Below, in pieces: positions 18,581-25,682 of a stretch of 41,199 nt of DNA (positions within the stretch are counted from its first letter, which is position 1; the number at the start of each line of letters is the position of its first letter). Origin of the DNA: a virus. The stretch is from the IMG/VR virus record IMGVR_UViG_3300009181_005352, positions 1 to 41,199 of that record. One strand, written 5' to 3'. The position numbers were made by a program, and so were the translations under genes. Under the pieces are notes generated by a model. The model was not told where the DNA came from. It did not search any database and saw nothing but the letters and a program-made list of their open reading frames with translations.

Positions 18581-19026
18581 TGAAGTATCTAAAGAAGTTT
18601 GAAAGTAATGAAGAAGAATTAGAATTTGGAGTAACACCAGATGATATTAGATATTTATTTACCGACATATCAGATAATGGTTGGAGAGTGGATGTTAGAT
18701 TTCTAAGGAAGTTATTTGATTTCAAACAAACAGATATGACAGGAGTAAAATATGCGGGTATTCCTATTTTGAAATTTGGTTTAATTCCTTACATACAAGT
18801 TTCAATTAGTAAACCAACTCCACATACTGATAGATTCTCAAGAAGTCCTTGGAATGAGTCTCAGGAGTTACAATCATTTATAGAATCAAATGAATTTAAA
18901 GAGATAATCGAAGTCGCTTCTTTGAGATTAGACGAATCTAAACTTTATATACAAAAACAATCGTATGTAAATAATGCGTTTAATATATTAATATATAGAA
19001 AAACAGATCAAAATTACATTAAATAA
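18580..19026 (+). CDS. Hypothetical protein with capsid-targeting-like N-terminus
   Basis: An unknown protein of 148 residues. Its start, MKYLKKFESNE, has the basic/aromatic pattern shared with several unrelated proteins in this window. After that come an acidic linker and an alpha/beta domain (TPDDIRYLFTDISDNGWRVDVRF; YIQVSISK; LYIQKQ; FNILIYRK). Small proteins with a similar layout are frequent in large phages, but I cannot name a family. It overlaps the amidoligase stop by one base and ends one base before the DHH gene, so the three are translated together. Confidence 0.75.
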   Translation: MKYLKKFESNEEELEFGVTPDDIRYLFTDISDNGWRVDVRFLRKLFDFKQTDMTGVKYAGIPILKFGLIPYIQVSISKPTPHTDRFSRSPWNESQELQSFIESNEFKEIIEVASLRLDESKLYIQKQSYVNNAFNILIYRKTDQNYIK

Positions 19027-19027
19027 T

Positions 19028-20878
19028 ATGATAAAAAAATATCAAAACTTCCTGAACGAAGAAGTAGGGCTTAAAAACATATCTAAGATAGCGAAACTTT
19101 ATAAAACTGCTGAAATTTATTTCCACAAAGACTTAGATGGTGTTACATCAGCTGTCGCTATGAAAGAGTTCTTAAAGAATTATTATCAAATAGAAACTGT
19201 TGATTGTCATATCATTCAATATGGTGGATTAGAATACGCTATTAAACACCACAAAGAAGGAAATCTTTGTGTATTAGTTGATTTTGCTCATGGTAAACCA
19301 ATGTTCCATATTGCAACTGACCACCACGATAAACAATCGGGTGCGGAAAACACACAATCTACTTATTTCAAAAGTACTCGTTCAAATGTTGAAACTATTT
19401 CAGGTGAGATTTCATATGCTGACATTTTTACACATGAAGATATTGAATTAATTAAAACAGTTGACTCTGCTGACTTTTTAGCAAATGATATCAAACCAGA
19501 AGATGTTCAAAATGCTATATTCTCTCCTGATAAAAGTGTTTCGGCTTCTAAGAATAGATTTATGATGGGTTTTGTAGTTAATAGATTATTATTAGCTTAT
19601 AAAAATAAAAGAATTACAACTAAATCATTAGATGGTAAAAGAAATCATATCAATAGAAATATACTTGAGTGTTTAACTTTAGACTCAACAGGTAGTTTAT
19701 ATTCAATGTTTAATAACCTCAAAAATTATATTAATAATGCTAAGACTACTGATAAATTAGGAAGACTAGCAACTCCAGAAGAAATCACAAGTAACTTAAA
19801 TGATTATATTGGTAGAATGAAGAATTATAGTTTTATCGAAGATCCTAATACTGGAGATGTTTCTGAATACGATCCAACTAACTGGAGACATAAAAAAATG
19901 TTAGATACTGGAGCTCAGATTGGTAAAGGTGTTCATTTTGATGAAGATTATAAAATTGTAACTCAATATGGTGGTGGTTCAATGATTAAACCAGGTTCCT
20001 ATGATAGGTATGTTGTTTTCAAAAACAATCCTGAAGCAGACTTTAATTGCATTGCTTGGCCAATGGGTCTACTACAAGTTTCTTGTAATCCATTCAAAGA
20101 AAAGGCTTTGAAAGAAATTCACTTAGGTGAAATTGCTAAAGAAGTTTTAGCTAAACACGAATCAACTCTTAAAAGATTCTTCGTTTCTTTAGAGTCGATT
20201 AAAAAAGAATTTGAAACATCTCAAGATTGGAAAGCAATGTCTAAAGCAGAAGGTGATGATTATGAAGGAGTAGGATTTAAATTTAGTGATTTAGAAGCTT
20301 TCTATAAAGATTGTTTATTTGAGAAGAAAGATAATAATGTTGTTAATGTTGATATTAATGATCCAAAGCTAAAAAGTAGTATGAATACTTTATTTGAAGA
20401 CCTTACGTCAGATCAAAAAGTCTATCTGAGTAATATTAAAATTCCAGCTTGGGAACTTATCATTAGAAACTCAGGTGGACATCCGTCAATTACTAACATT
20501 ACAGGTTTGAATTTCTTAAAATATAATAAAGCGGCTCTTAAAATAGCATATAAAACAGAAAAGTATGTTGATGTTCTTAAAACATTGGCTAAAGATTTTG
20601 TAAATGTTCTTAAAACTAAAATTGATATTGCTAAAGAAGGTGGTCAAGTTGAGTATGATACTAAAGGAGTTGAGTTACTTGGTCAAGATACAAATGAAAA
20701 TTTTGATTATCAAATTGTTGATAAAGTAAGTGGTCAACCTGTTTCAGTTACAAAGGATCAATTCTTAAAAGCTGGAGCATCTAAAGGAATGAAAACTGAT
20801 AGAAAAAGTTTGATGAGTATTGATATGGTGAATAAGAAAGTGGTTGCTAAGTTTGAAAATTTTAATATTAAAAAATAA
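19028..20878 (+). CDS. DHH-family phosphoesterase
   Basis: A 616-residue protein of the DHH superfamily (RecJ, NrnA, cyclic-dinucleotide phosphodiesterases). The manganese-site motifs are HKDLDG (33-38), D85 in LVDFAHG, and DHH (98-100); a GGH motif at 483-485 marks the DHHA1-type substrate-binding domain. Such enzymes hydrolyse single-stranded DNA, short RNA or cyclic dinucleotides; the sequence alone does not decide which. A degrader of cyclic-dinucleotide signals would be useful to a phage, but that is speculation. The N-terminus MIKKYQNFLNE matches the capsid-targeting-like peptide. A long helical middle part (170-330) and a C-terminal extension (560-616) are extra compared with compact NrnA proteins (about 320 residues). 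Last gene of its operon. Confidence 0.85.
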   Translation: MIKKYQNFLNEEVGLKNISKIAKLYKTAEIYFHKDLDGVTSAVAMKEFLKNYYQIETVDCHIIQYGGLEYAIKHHKEGNLCVLVDFAHGKPMFHIATDHHDKQSGAENTQSTYFKSTRSNVETISGEISYADIFTHEDIELIKTVDSADFLANDIKPEDVQNAIFSPDKSVSASKNRFMMGFVVNRLLLAYKNKRITTKSLDGKRNHINRNILECLTLDSTGSLYSMFNNLKNYINNAKTTDKLGRLATPEEITSNLNDYIGRMKNYSFIEDPNTGDVSEYDPTNWRHKKMLDTGAQIGKGVHFDEDYKIVTQYGGGSMIKPGSYDRYVVFKNNPEADFNCIAWPMGLLQVSCNPFKEKALKEIHLGEIAKEVLAKHESTLKRFFVSLESIKKEFETSQDWKAMSKAEGDDYEGVGFKFSDLEAFYKDCLFEKKDNNVVNVDINDPKLKSSMNTLFEDLTSDQKVYLSNIKIPAWELIIRNSGGHPSITNITGLNFLKYNKAALKIAYKTEKYVDVLKTLAKDFVNVLKTKIDIAKEGGQVEYDTKGVELLGQDTNENFDYQIVDKVSGQPVSVTKDQFLKAGASKGMKTDRKSLMSIDMVNKKVVAKFENFNIKK

Positions 20879-21239
20879 TATCAATATTTAAATCGTTTAT
20901 CAACTCACCAGTGCCTAAAATAGCATTTATTTTATTTTCTCTCATACGTTGTAAGTCTTTTGATAGTATTATTCTATTATCTGTTAGATATAAGTCTACA
21001 TAACAATCATATCCACAAAATATACCAACTTTAAATATACCTGTTGGGTTGTCAATTTCACATGATGAAAATCTCGTATCACATTCGAGTATATTGAAAA
21101 CAGACATAGGCATTATTATAAAATTATAATTTTCATTAAGTCTATTCAAACTATTATAAATTACCGAGGACTTCAATCTATTCATATCATATTCACTTTC
21201 TATTTGTCCGTATGTTATTTTATTTAAATCAATCTCCAT
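20868..21239 (-). CDS. Hypothetical protein
   Basis: An unknown 123-residue protein. It has a helical start (residues 1-33) and a beta-rich middle (NFIIMPMSVFNILE; GIFKVGIFCGYDCYVDLYLTDNRIILSKD), and ends in RMRENKINAILGTG. The end resembles the end of the upstream 222-residue protein (YDC...KISIKDVSKLRNDKINKIL), so the two may share a domain. It overlaps that gene by 11 bases on the same strand and its stop overlaps the convergent DHH gene. No family or function can be given. Confidence 0.65.
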   Translation of the reverse strand: MEIDLNKITYGQIESEYDMNRLKSSVIYNSLNRLNENYNFIIMPMSVFNILECDTRFSSCEIDNPTGIFKVGIFCGYDCYVDLYLTDNRIILSKDLQRMRENKINAILGTGELINDLNIDIIF

Positions 21240-21897
21240 TTAATATTTTATTAATTTTATCATTTCTTAACTTAGAGACATCCTTTATAGATATTTTATA
21301 TGAGTTAAATCTACAATCATATAAACTATAATTAATTGTGTGTTTCCACTCAAGATTATTATTGTCAATTGGTTCTATTACATAATCCATATTTTGAAGA
21401 GAGTAAACTAAACTTTGTATAGAGTTATCAACAACATATAAAGTAAGTTCATCATCATCATTTATCAATGGTGAGTAAAAAACATCTACATTCATACCTA
21501 CATATTTATCTATTGAGTAGAAATAAGAAGGAAAAGCACTAGTGTTATTCTTACTTTTAACTAAACCAAAAATCTTTCTACTTTTGTCTGAACAAAATAT
21601 ATAAAGAGGTTTTATACCTAATTCTGATATCTTATCAAAAATATTTATATCTTTTGTTTTACTAATAGATTCTAATGCTATGATATACTCTTTTGATTTA
21701 CCAATCATTATATTCACACTTTTCTGGTATATGTCAACTATACTATTGATTATAAAACTCGGTGATGTGAGAGGTGAGTTTTTAATCTCTGTGTATTGAG
21801 AATCTATAGATGAAATAACATCACCATTATATAGATGACTTACTTTCATTAGATTTTGTTCTAATACTTTTTTATATTCTGAAAAAGATTCTCTCAC
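21229..21897 (-). CDS. Hypothetical protein
   Basis: An unknown 222-residue protein. The first 85 residues look helical (SEYKKVLEQNLMKVSHL; IINSIVDIYQKSVNIMIG) and the rest is alpha/beta with a beta-rich C-terminus (LTLYVVDNSIQSLVYSL; RFNSYKISIKDVSKLRNDKINKIL). The last 30 residues are similar to the end of the next gene, which overlaps it by 11 bases; the pair is likely co-translated and may interact. No signal peptide, membrane segment or catalytic motif is evident. Confidence 0.65.
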   Translation of the reverse strand: MRESFSEYKKVLEQNLMKVSHLYNGDVISSIDSQYTEIKNSPLTSPSFIINSIVDIYQKSVNIMIGKSKEYIIALESISKTKDINIFDKISELGIKPLYIFCSDKSRKIFGLVKSKNNTSAFPSYFYSIDKYVGMNVDVFYSPLINDDDELTLYVVDNSIQSLVYSLQNMDYVIEPIDNNNLEWKHTINYSLYDCRFNSYKISIKDVSKLRNDKINKILNGD

Positions 21898-21925
21898 TAT
21901 ATTTTTAGATATTTATTTGAAAAAG

Positions 21926-21936
21926 TTTATATATAG
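21926..21936 (+). promoter_or_regulatory. TTTATATATAG element before the Nudix gene
   Basis: A variant of the recurring element, three bases before the ATG at 21940. Confidence 0.35.
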
Positions 21937-21939
21937 ATT

Positions 21940-22527
21940 ATGAATCATATAAAACTATTTGAAAATTTTACCAATCATCCTTTAATCAATCTTGAGAATC
22001 AATTAATGAAATACTCAATTCCTATTCAATATTGGGGAACTGGACAAGCAAAAACAATCGAACATCTATTAGATGAGATAGATAATGAAGAATGTATAAT
22101 TAAAGATGAAGGTGGGTATTTAGTTCGATATATCGAGTTTGTTGGAATTAGAATATTATATAAAGACAAAGATAATAACACTTGGTTGCTAAAAGAAGAT
22201 AGACAAGAGTTCAAAGATGGTAGAGTTAGAAGAAGAGATATGCAATCATCGGTTTCAGAGAAAATGAAATCTGGAGAAAATCCATTAGTTTCAGCAGTAA
22301 GAGGAATTGAGGAAGAACTAAGTGTTAAAATTGAATCATCTCAATTAATAAAGTTAAGACCAGTATATTATAATGGTGGTTCACAATCATATCCAGGATT
22401 AAAAACAAAATATATCGGTCATCAATTCACTTGTTATCTAACACCTGAGCAATTTGTGGAAAATGGTTATGTTGAAATACAAAAGGATAAGAGTACGTTC
22501 TTTAAATGGGTAAAAAGAGATAATTAA
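21940..22527 (+). CDS. Nudix-like hydrolase with capsid-targeting-like N-terminus
   Basis: A 195-residue protein with a Nudix-type fold. The region around SGENPLVSAVRGIEEELSV (111-129) fits the Nudix box: R121 and the E125-E126 pair that bind metal are kept, while the usual Glu after Arg and the final Gly are replaced (RGIEEELS instead of REUxEExG). Nudix enzymes hydrolyse nucleoside diphosphates linked to another group, such as NAD, ADP-ribose, capped RNA or oxidised dNTPs; the substrate here is unknown. The N-terminus MNHIKLFENF is a member of the capsid-targeting-like set. The altered box means activity is not assured. A weak A/T hairpin follows the gene. Confidence 0.7.
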   Translation: MNHIKLFENFTNHPLINLENQLMKYSIPIQYWGTGQAKTIEHLLDEIDNEECIIKDEGGYLVRYIEFVGIRILYKDKDNNTWLLKEDRQEFKDGRVRRRDMQSSVSEKMKSGENPLVSAVRGIEEELSVKIESSQLIKLRPVYYNGGSQSYPGLKTKYIGHQFTCYLTPEQFVENGYVEIQKDKSTFFKWVKRDN

Positions 22528-22579
22528 TTTAACAATTATTTAATACTATAAAATCAAGTATTTTATTGTGTTATCTCAC

Positions 22580-22601
22580 AAAAGATAAAACTATCTTTTT
22601 T
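22580..22601 (+). terminator. Weak A/T-rich hairpin, possible terminator
   Basis: AAAAGATA, loop AAAC, TATCTTTTTT: an eight-base-pair stem with a T tract, 53 bases after the Nudix gene. The stem is A/T-rich, so termination may be weak. Confidence 0.4.
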
Positions 22602-22620
22602 AAGCCACTATATATACTAC

Positions 22621-23604
22621 ATGAAAATTCTATATGGAATACAACTTAATGGAAATGGACATATAACAAGATCTATTGAAATAATATCAACTCTAAAAGA
22701 AAAAGGATTTGAGGTAGATATAATAACGTCTGGTGAGAACTCTAATTTAGATTTACCATTTGAAGTTAAAAGACATTTCAAAGGATTTTCACTACATTAT
22801 AATAAATCTGGATCAATAAATTGGCCAAAATCAATTTTATCATCAAATATTTTTAGACTATTCAAAGATATCAAGTTTGATGTATCTGAATATGATTTAG
22901 TTATTTCAGACTTTGAACCAATAAGTGCTTGGGCAGCTAAAAAATGTGGTATTAAGTCTATAAGTATATCAAATCAATGTTCACTAACATCAAAGAATAC
23001 TCCAATAAAATTAGGATTATCTAAAAGAATATTCAGATTATTTATAAAGTATTTTGCGAAGTGTGATTATAATATTGGAATAGGATATGAAAGATATGAT
23101 GATTTTATTTATCATCCAATAATTTCAAATTTCTTTCTGAAAAATAAAGTTTCGGACGAAGGTTTCTTTTTAGTTTATCTACCATCAATATCTCTTAATT
23201 TTTTAACTAATGAGATGAGATGTTATAGGAATCTAAAATTTAAAATATACTCAGATGAAACAAAAACTGAAGTAACATATAGTAACACAATAGTATGTCC
23301 AATCAATAAAGAATCTTTCCAAAGAGATTTATTAAGATGTAGTGGCATAATAACAGCATCTGGATTTTCAACTACATCAGAAGCTCTTATCTTAAATAAA
23401 AAACTATGGTCTATTCCACTTAAAGGACAATATGAACAATTGTTAAATGCTGAAAGCTTAAGTAGAATGGGTGTTTACACTTCTGACTTCAACTCAAATT
23501 CATTGGGTATGTGGGTATTGGGTTATAATAGTATAGATTATAATTGGGTAAATCCAAAAGATGATATAATAAATAAGATAATTAGTATTTATGGAAAAGA
23601 TTAG
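22621..23604 (+). CDS. GT-B fold glycosyltransferase
   Basis: A 327-residue glycosyltransferase of the GT-B type, like MurG/MGT-related and MJ1255-like proteins. The N-terminal MKILYGIQLNGNGHITRS contains the Gly-rich loop GNGH, and the C-terminal ITASGFSTTSEALILNKKLWSIPLKGQYEQ is the typical nucleotide-sugar-binding part with the conserved Glu and the Q-x-E/Q end. It transfers a sugar from a nucleotide-sugar to a lipid or other acceptor, probably at the membrane. The gene overlaps the following LpxH-like gene by 14 bases. This same neighbour pair occurs on Bacteroidota chromosomes (from memory), so the phage may have taken it from a host. A role in changing host surface glycans or lipids is an inference. 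Confidence 0.8.
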   Translation: MKILYGIQLNGNGHITRSIEIISTLKEKGFEVDIITSGENSNLDLPFEVKRHFKGFSLHYNKSGSINWPKSILSSNIFRLFKDIKFDVSEYDLVISDFEPISAWAAKKCGIKSISISNQCSLTSKNTPIKLGLSKRIFRLFIKYFAKCDYNIGIGYERYDDFIYHPIISNFFLKNKVSDEGFFLVYLPSISLNFLTNEMRCYRNLKFKIYSDETKTEVTYSNTIVCPINKESFQRDLLRCSGIITASGFSTTSEALILNKKLWSIPLKGQYEQLLNAESLSRMGVYTSDFNSNSLGMWVLGYNSIDYNWVNPKDDIINKIISIYGKD

Positions 23605-24328
23605 AACTTTATTTATATCCGATGTTCATTTAGGAACTACTAAGTGCCAAGCGGATAAATTACTTCAAGTATTAAAAGATTATGAGTATGATGAATTGAT
23701 AATCGTAGGTGACTTTATAGACCTAACATCACTGAAAAGAAAATTTTACTGGAACCCAGACCACTCTACGGTTATACAAAAGGTTTTAAGATCATCTAGA
23801 AAAGGAACAAAGGTCACTTATATTTTAGGAAATCATGATTATTATTTAAGGGGGTTAATTCAAGATGAGAATATAAGTATAGGCGATATACTTATTTGTG
23901 ATGAACACTATTACCAAACAATAAAGGGAGAGAATATCTACATTTGTCACGGAGATCAATTTGATGGGTTCATTAGATTACATCCATTTTTATATGTTTT
24001 AGGTGACTGGGCTTATGAGATGAGTTTTAAGATTAATAAAATGTATAATAAGATAAGACGATTCTTTGGACTAGAATACTGGTCACTTTCACAATATCTT
24101 AAATCAAAGGTTAAAAATGCTATTTCATTTATAAATGATTTCAAAATACTCTCTATGAAGAAATTAGAAGAGGTTAAATGTGATTCAATTATGATAGGAC
24201 ACATTCACACTCCAGCTATTGATAAAATAGGAGACAAGACCTATTATAATACAGGAGATTTCTGTGAGTCTTGTTCATTTCTAATAGAAACAATTGATGG
24301 TGATATTGAAATGATTATTATTGGTTAA
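23591..24328 (+). CDS. LpxH-like metallophosphoesterase
   Basis: A 245-residue calcineurin-like phosphoesterase of the UDP-2,3-diacylglucosamine diphosphatase (LpxH) group. All metal-site blocks are present: SDVHLG (D11, H13), GDFIDL (D41), GNHD (N81, H82), CHGDQFD (H120) and GHIHTP (H204, H206). A helical insertion between 128 and 195 with aromatic and basic residues is also seen in membrane-lipid-acting members. LpxH cleaves UDP-2,3-diacylglucosamine in lipid A synthesis, but many Bacteroidota homologues have unproven substrates. The 14-base overlap with the glycosyltransferase gene says the two act together, probably on an envelope lipid or glycan. Confidence 0.8.
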   Translation: MEKIRTLFISDVHLGTTKCQADKLLQVLKDYEYDELIIVGDFIDLTSLKRKFYWNPDHSTVIQKVLRSSRKGTKVTYILGNHDYYLRGLIQDENISIGDILICDEHYYQTIKGENIYICHGDQFDGFIRLHPFLYVLGDWAYEMSFKINKMYNKIRRFFGLEYWSLSQYLKSKVKNAISFINDFKILSMKKLEEVKCDSIMIGHIHTPAIDKIGDKTYYNTGDFCESCSFLIETIDGDIEMIIIG

Positions 24329-24348
24329 ACTTTTTATTTTTATTGATA

Positions 24349-24356
24349 TATAAATA
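24349..24356 (+). promoter_or_regulatory. T4-late-type TATAAATA box before the FKBP gene
   Basis: An exact TATAAATA, the T4 late promoter octamer, 16 bases before the ATG at 24373. In AT-rich DNA this can occur by chance, but its position fits the other elements in the window. Confidence 0.4.
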
Positions 24357-24372
24357 AAAAATATAAAACTAA

Positions 24373-24786
24373 ATGATACAAATTGGAAGTACGGTAAATG
24401 TACACTACACTGGAAAATTAAAAAGCGGAGAAGTTTTTGACTCTTCTGAAGGGAGAGATCCTTTATCATTCACTATTGGAACTAATCAGATTATTCCAGG
24501 ATTTGAGAATGCTATTATCGGTAAAAATGTTGGAGATAAAGTAACTATCGAAATCGAGCCAAAAGATGCTTATGGTGAGTATAGAGAAGACTTATTAGTT
24601 AAAGTTGAAAATGAGCAACTACCTGGTCCGGTAGAAGTTGGTCAAGTGTTACAAGCAGACAATGGTGGACAACCAGTGAATGTAACAGTTAAAGAAGTAA
24701 ATGAAGATCACGTAATAATTGATGGTAACCATCCTTTATGTGGAAAAGAGTTAATCTTTGACATCGAAGTTGTTAGTTTTCAATAA
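24373..24786 (+). CDS. SlyD-like FKBP peptidyl-prolyl isomerase
   Basis: A 137-residue FKBP-type cis-trans prolyl isomerase of the SlyD group. The FKBP core is clear (VHYTGKLKSGEVFDSSEGRD, LSFTIGTNQIIPGFE, GNHPLCGKELIFDIEV), and the insert-in-flap chaperone domain sits in the middle (about 70-120: PKDAYGEYRED ... VTVKEVNEDHVIIDGNHP). The His/Cys-rich C-terminal tail of E. coli SlyD is absent, as in short versions of the family. It should help folding of proline-rich chains in the cytoplasm. It is unusual in a phage and could act on the large tail proteins or on host proteins; neither is shown. A T4-late-type box precedes it and a bidirectional terminator follows it. Confidence 0.9.
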   Translation: MIQIGSTVNVHYTGKLKSGEVFDSSEGRDPLSFTIGTNQIIPGFENAIIGKNVGDKVTIEIEPKDAYGEYREDLLVKVENEQLPGPVEVGQVLQADNGGQPVNVTVKEVNEDHVIIDGNHPLCGKELIFDIEVVSFQ

Positions 24787-24803
24787 TTAACATTAAAAGA
24801 AAC

Positions 24804-24830
24804 AAAAAAAGACTCTTATGAGTCTTTTTT
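24804..24830. terminator. Bidirectional intrinsic terminator
   Basis: A run of A, GACTC, loop TTAT, GAGTC, and a run of T. It lies between the FKBP gene (plus) and the convergent minus-strand gene ending at 24843, so it can serve both. Confidence 0.8.
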
Positions 24831-24842
24831 TATTTTAAATAA

Positions 24843-25112
24843 TTAGAAGTCTAGTTTCAAAAATCGAACACCATCACATTGGAAATACTCAACCATTTGT
24901 GTAATTAATTCCTCATCCTTTGAGATGATATCATATTCCTGCTTAGCCATTTTAATATTATAATCTTCATTACATCGACACCCATTATAGTAATCATACA
25001 TAAAGTCAATGAATGGTAGAAACTTATTATTCTCAGATAAAGTTGAATTTTCACAAATTAGTCTATATAATTGGTCAACAGATTTTATATAAAGATATTT
25101 TGATACATTCAT
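24843..25112 (-). CDS. Small hypothetical protein
   Basis: An unknown 89-residue protein, mostly helical. Near the middle is FIDFMYDYYNGCRCNEDYN, where the CRC pair next to acidic residues looks like a conserved loop. No membrane segment or signal peptide. It follows the small membrane protein gene with no gap (start at 25112, previous stop at 25113), so the two are co-translated. A terminator shared with the FKBP gene lies at its 3' end. Confidence 0.65.
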   Translation of the reverse strand: MNVSKYLYIKSVDQLYRLICENSTLSENNKFLPFIDFMYDYYNGCRCNEDYNIKMAKQEYDIISKDEELITQMVEYFQCDGVRFLKLDF

Positions 25113-25445
25113 TTAATATACGTTCTTTTTTAATAACATATATATCACATAGCTCACTATGTAAATAATAGGAAAGAATATAATATTATTGTAGATAATA
25201 CAAAATAACAAAACTATCCAAAAATTTATACAAGGTGGACAAGTAATCAACCTTGTATAAAAGTTAGAATATTTTTGTCTTATAAAAGACAGATATGTTA
25301 TTTTTGGATTCTGTATTTTATATTCATCAAATTTATCAATCTTAAATAACTTACTTAATTTTAATAACCTGAAATACTCAATAAAGGCATCAGTATCGAA
25401 CCATATAAATAATAAAAAATTTATCCAAAAAATTTGAAATATCAT
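25113..25445 (-). CDS. Small membrane protein with CxxC-FW motif
   Basis: A 110-residue integral membrane protein. Hydrophobic segments are at about 3-20 and 72-105. Between them is a polar part and the motif LITCPPCINFWIVLL, which matches the TCPxCxxFW signature seen in DUF1360-like phage and bacterial membrane proteins. The two Cys could bind metal or form a disulfide. The function of the family is not known to me. It is translated together with the 89-residue protein downstream. The upstream region is AT-rich and holds a 48-residue gene on the same strand. Confidence 0.7.
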   Translation of the reverse strand: MIFQIFWINFLLFIWFDTDAFIEYFRLLKLSKLFKIDKFDEYKIQNPKITYLSFIRQKYSNFYTRLITCPPCINFWIVLLFCIIYNNIIFFPIIYIVSYVIYMLLKKNVY

Positions 25446-25474
25446 ATTTATTATATTTAATAATAAATCAATGT

Positions 25475-25621
25475 TTATCTTCCTTGTCCTTTATAAGACT
25501 TTTTGTAGTTTTTAGCGTTTTTAGAAACTGAACATTTTGTCTTTGCATGAATACCTGATCTTTTCTTTTTTGGCTTTGATACAAGTGATGTTGAGGATGT
25601 TGAAGATTTAGCTTTTGCCAT
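25475..25621 (-). CDS. Small basic protein, 48 residues
   Basis: A short gene read directly from the minus strand: it begins MAKAKSSTSSTSLVSK, is followed by PKKKRSGIHAKTKC, and ends NYKKSYKGQGR before TAA. It is strongly basic. The pattern RxGxHAKTKxS ... KNYKKxYxGQGR is one I recall from small conserved proteins of Bacteroidota and their phages, function unknown; nucleic-acid or ribosome binding is plausible from charge alone. A TTAATATATAT element lies 20 bases upstream on the same strand, which supports the start. Confidence 0.75.
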   Translation of the reverse strand: MAKAKSSTSSTSLVSKPKKKRSGIHAKTKCSVSKNAKNYKKSYKGQGR

Positions 25622-25641
25622 AGTGGTTATTTTTATTTTTT

Positions 25642-25652
25642 ATATATATTAA
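25642..25652 (-). promoter_or_regulatory. TTAATATATAT element before the 48-residue protein gene
   Basis: The recurring element on the minus strand, 20 bases before the ATG at 25621. The sequence is nearly symmetric here and could also serve the divergent plus-strand gene at 25683. Confidence 0.4.
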
Positions 25653-25682
25653 AAATTAAAAAAATAATAATATCTTTACAAG

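Noticed and set aside
20868-21897. One gene broken by a frameshift
   Set aside because: Both parts have their own start and complete ends, the overlap is only 11 bases, and the similar C-termini point to two proteins rather than to one split protein.
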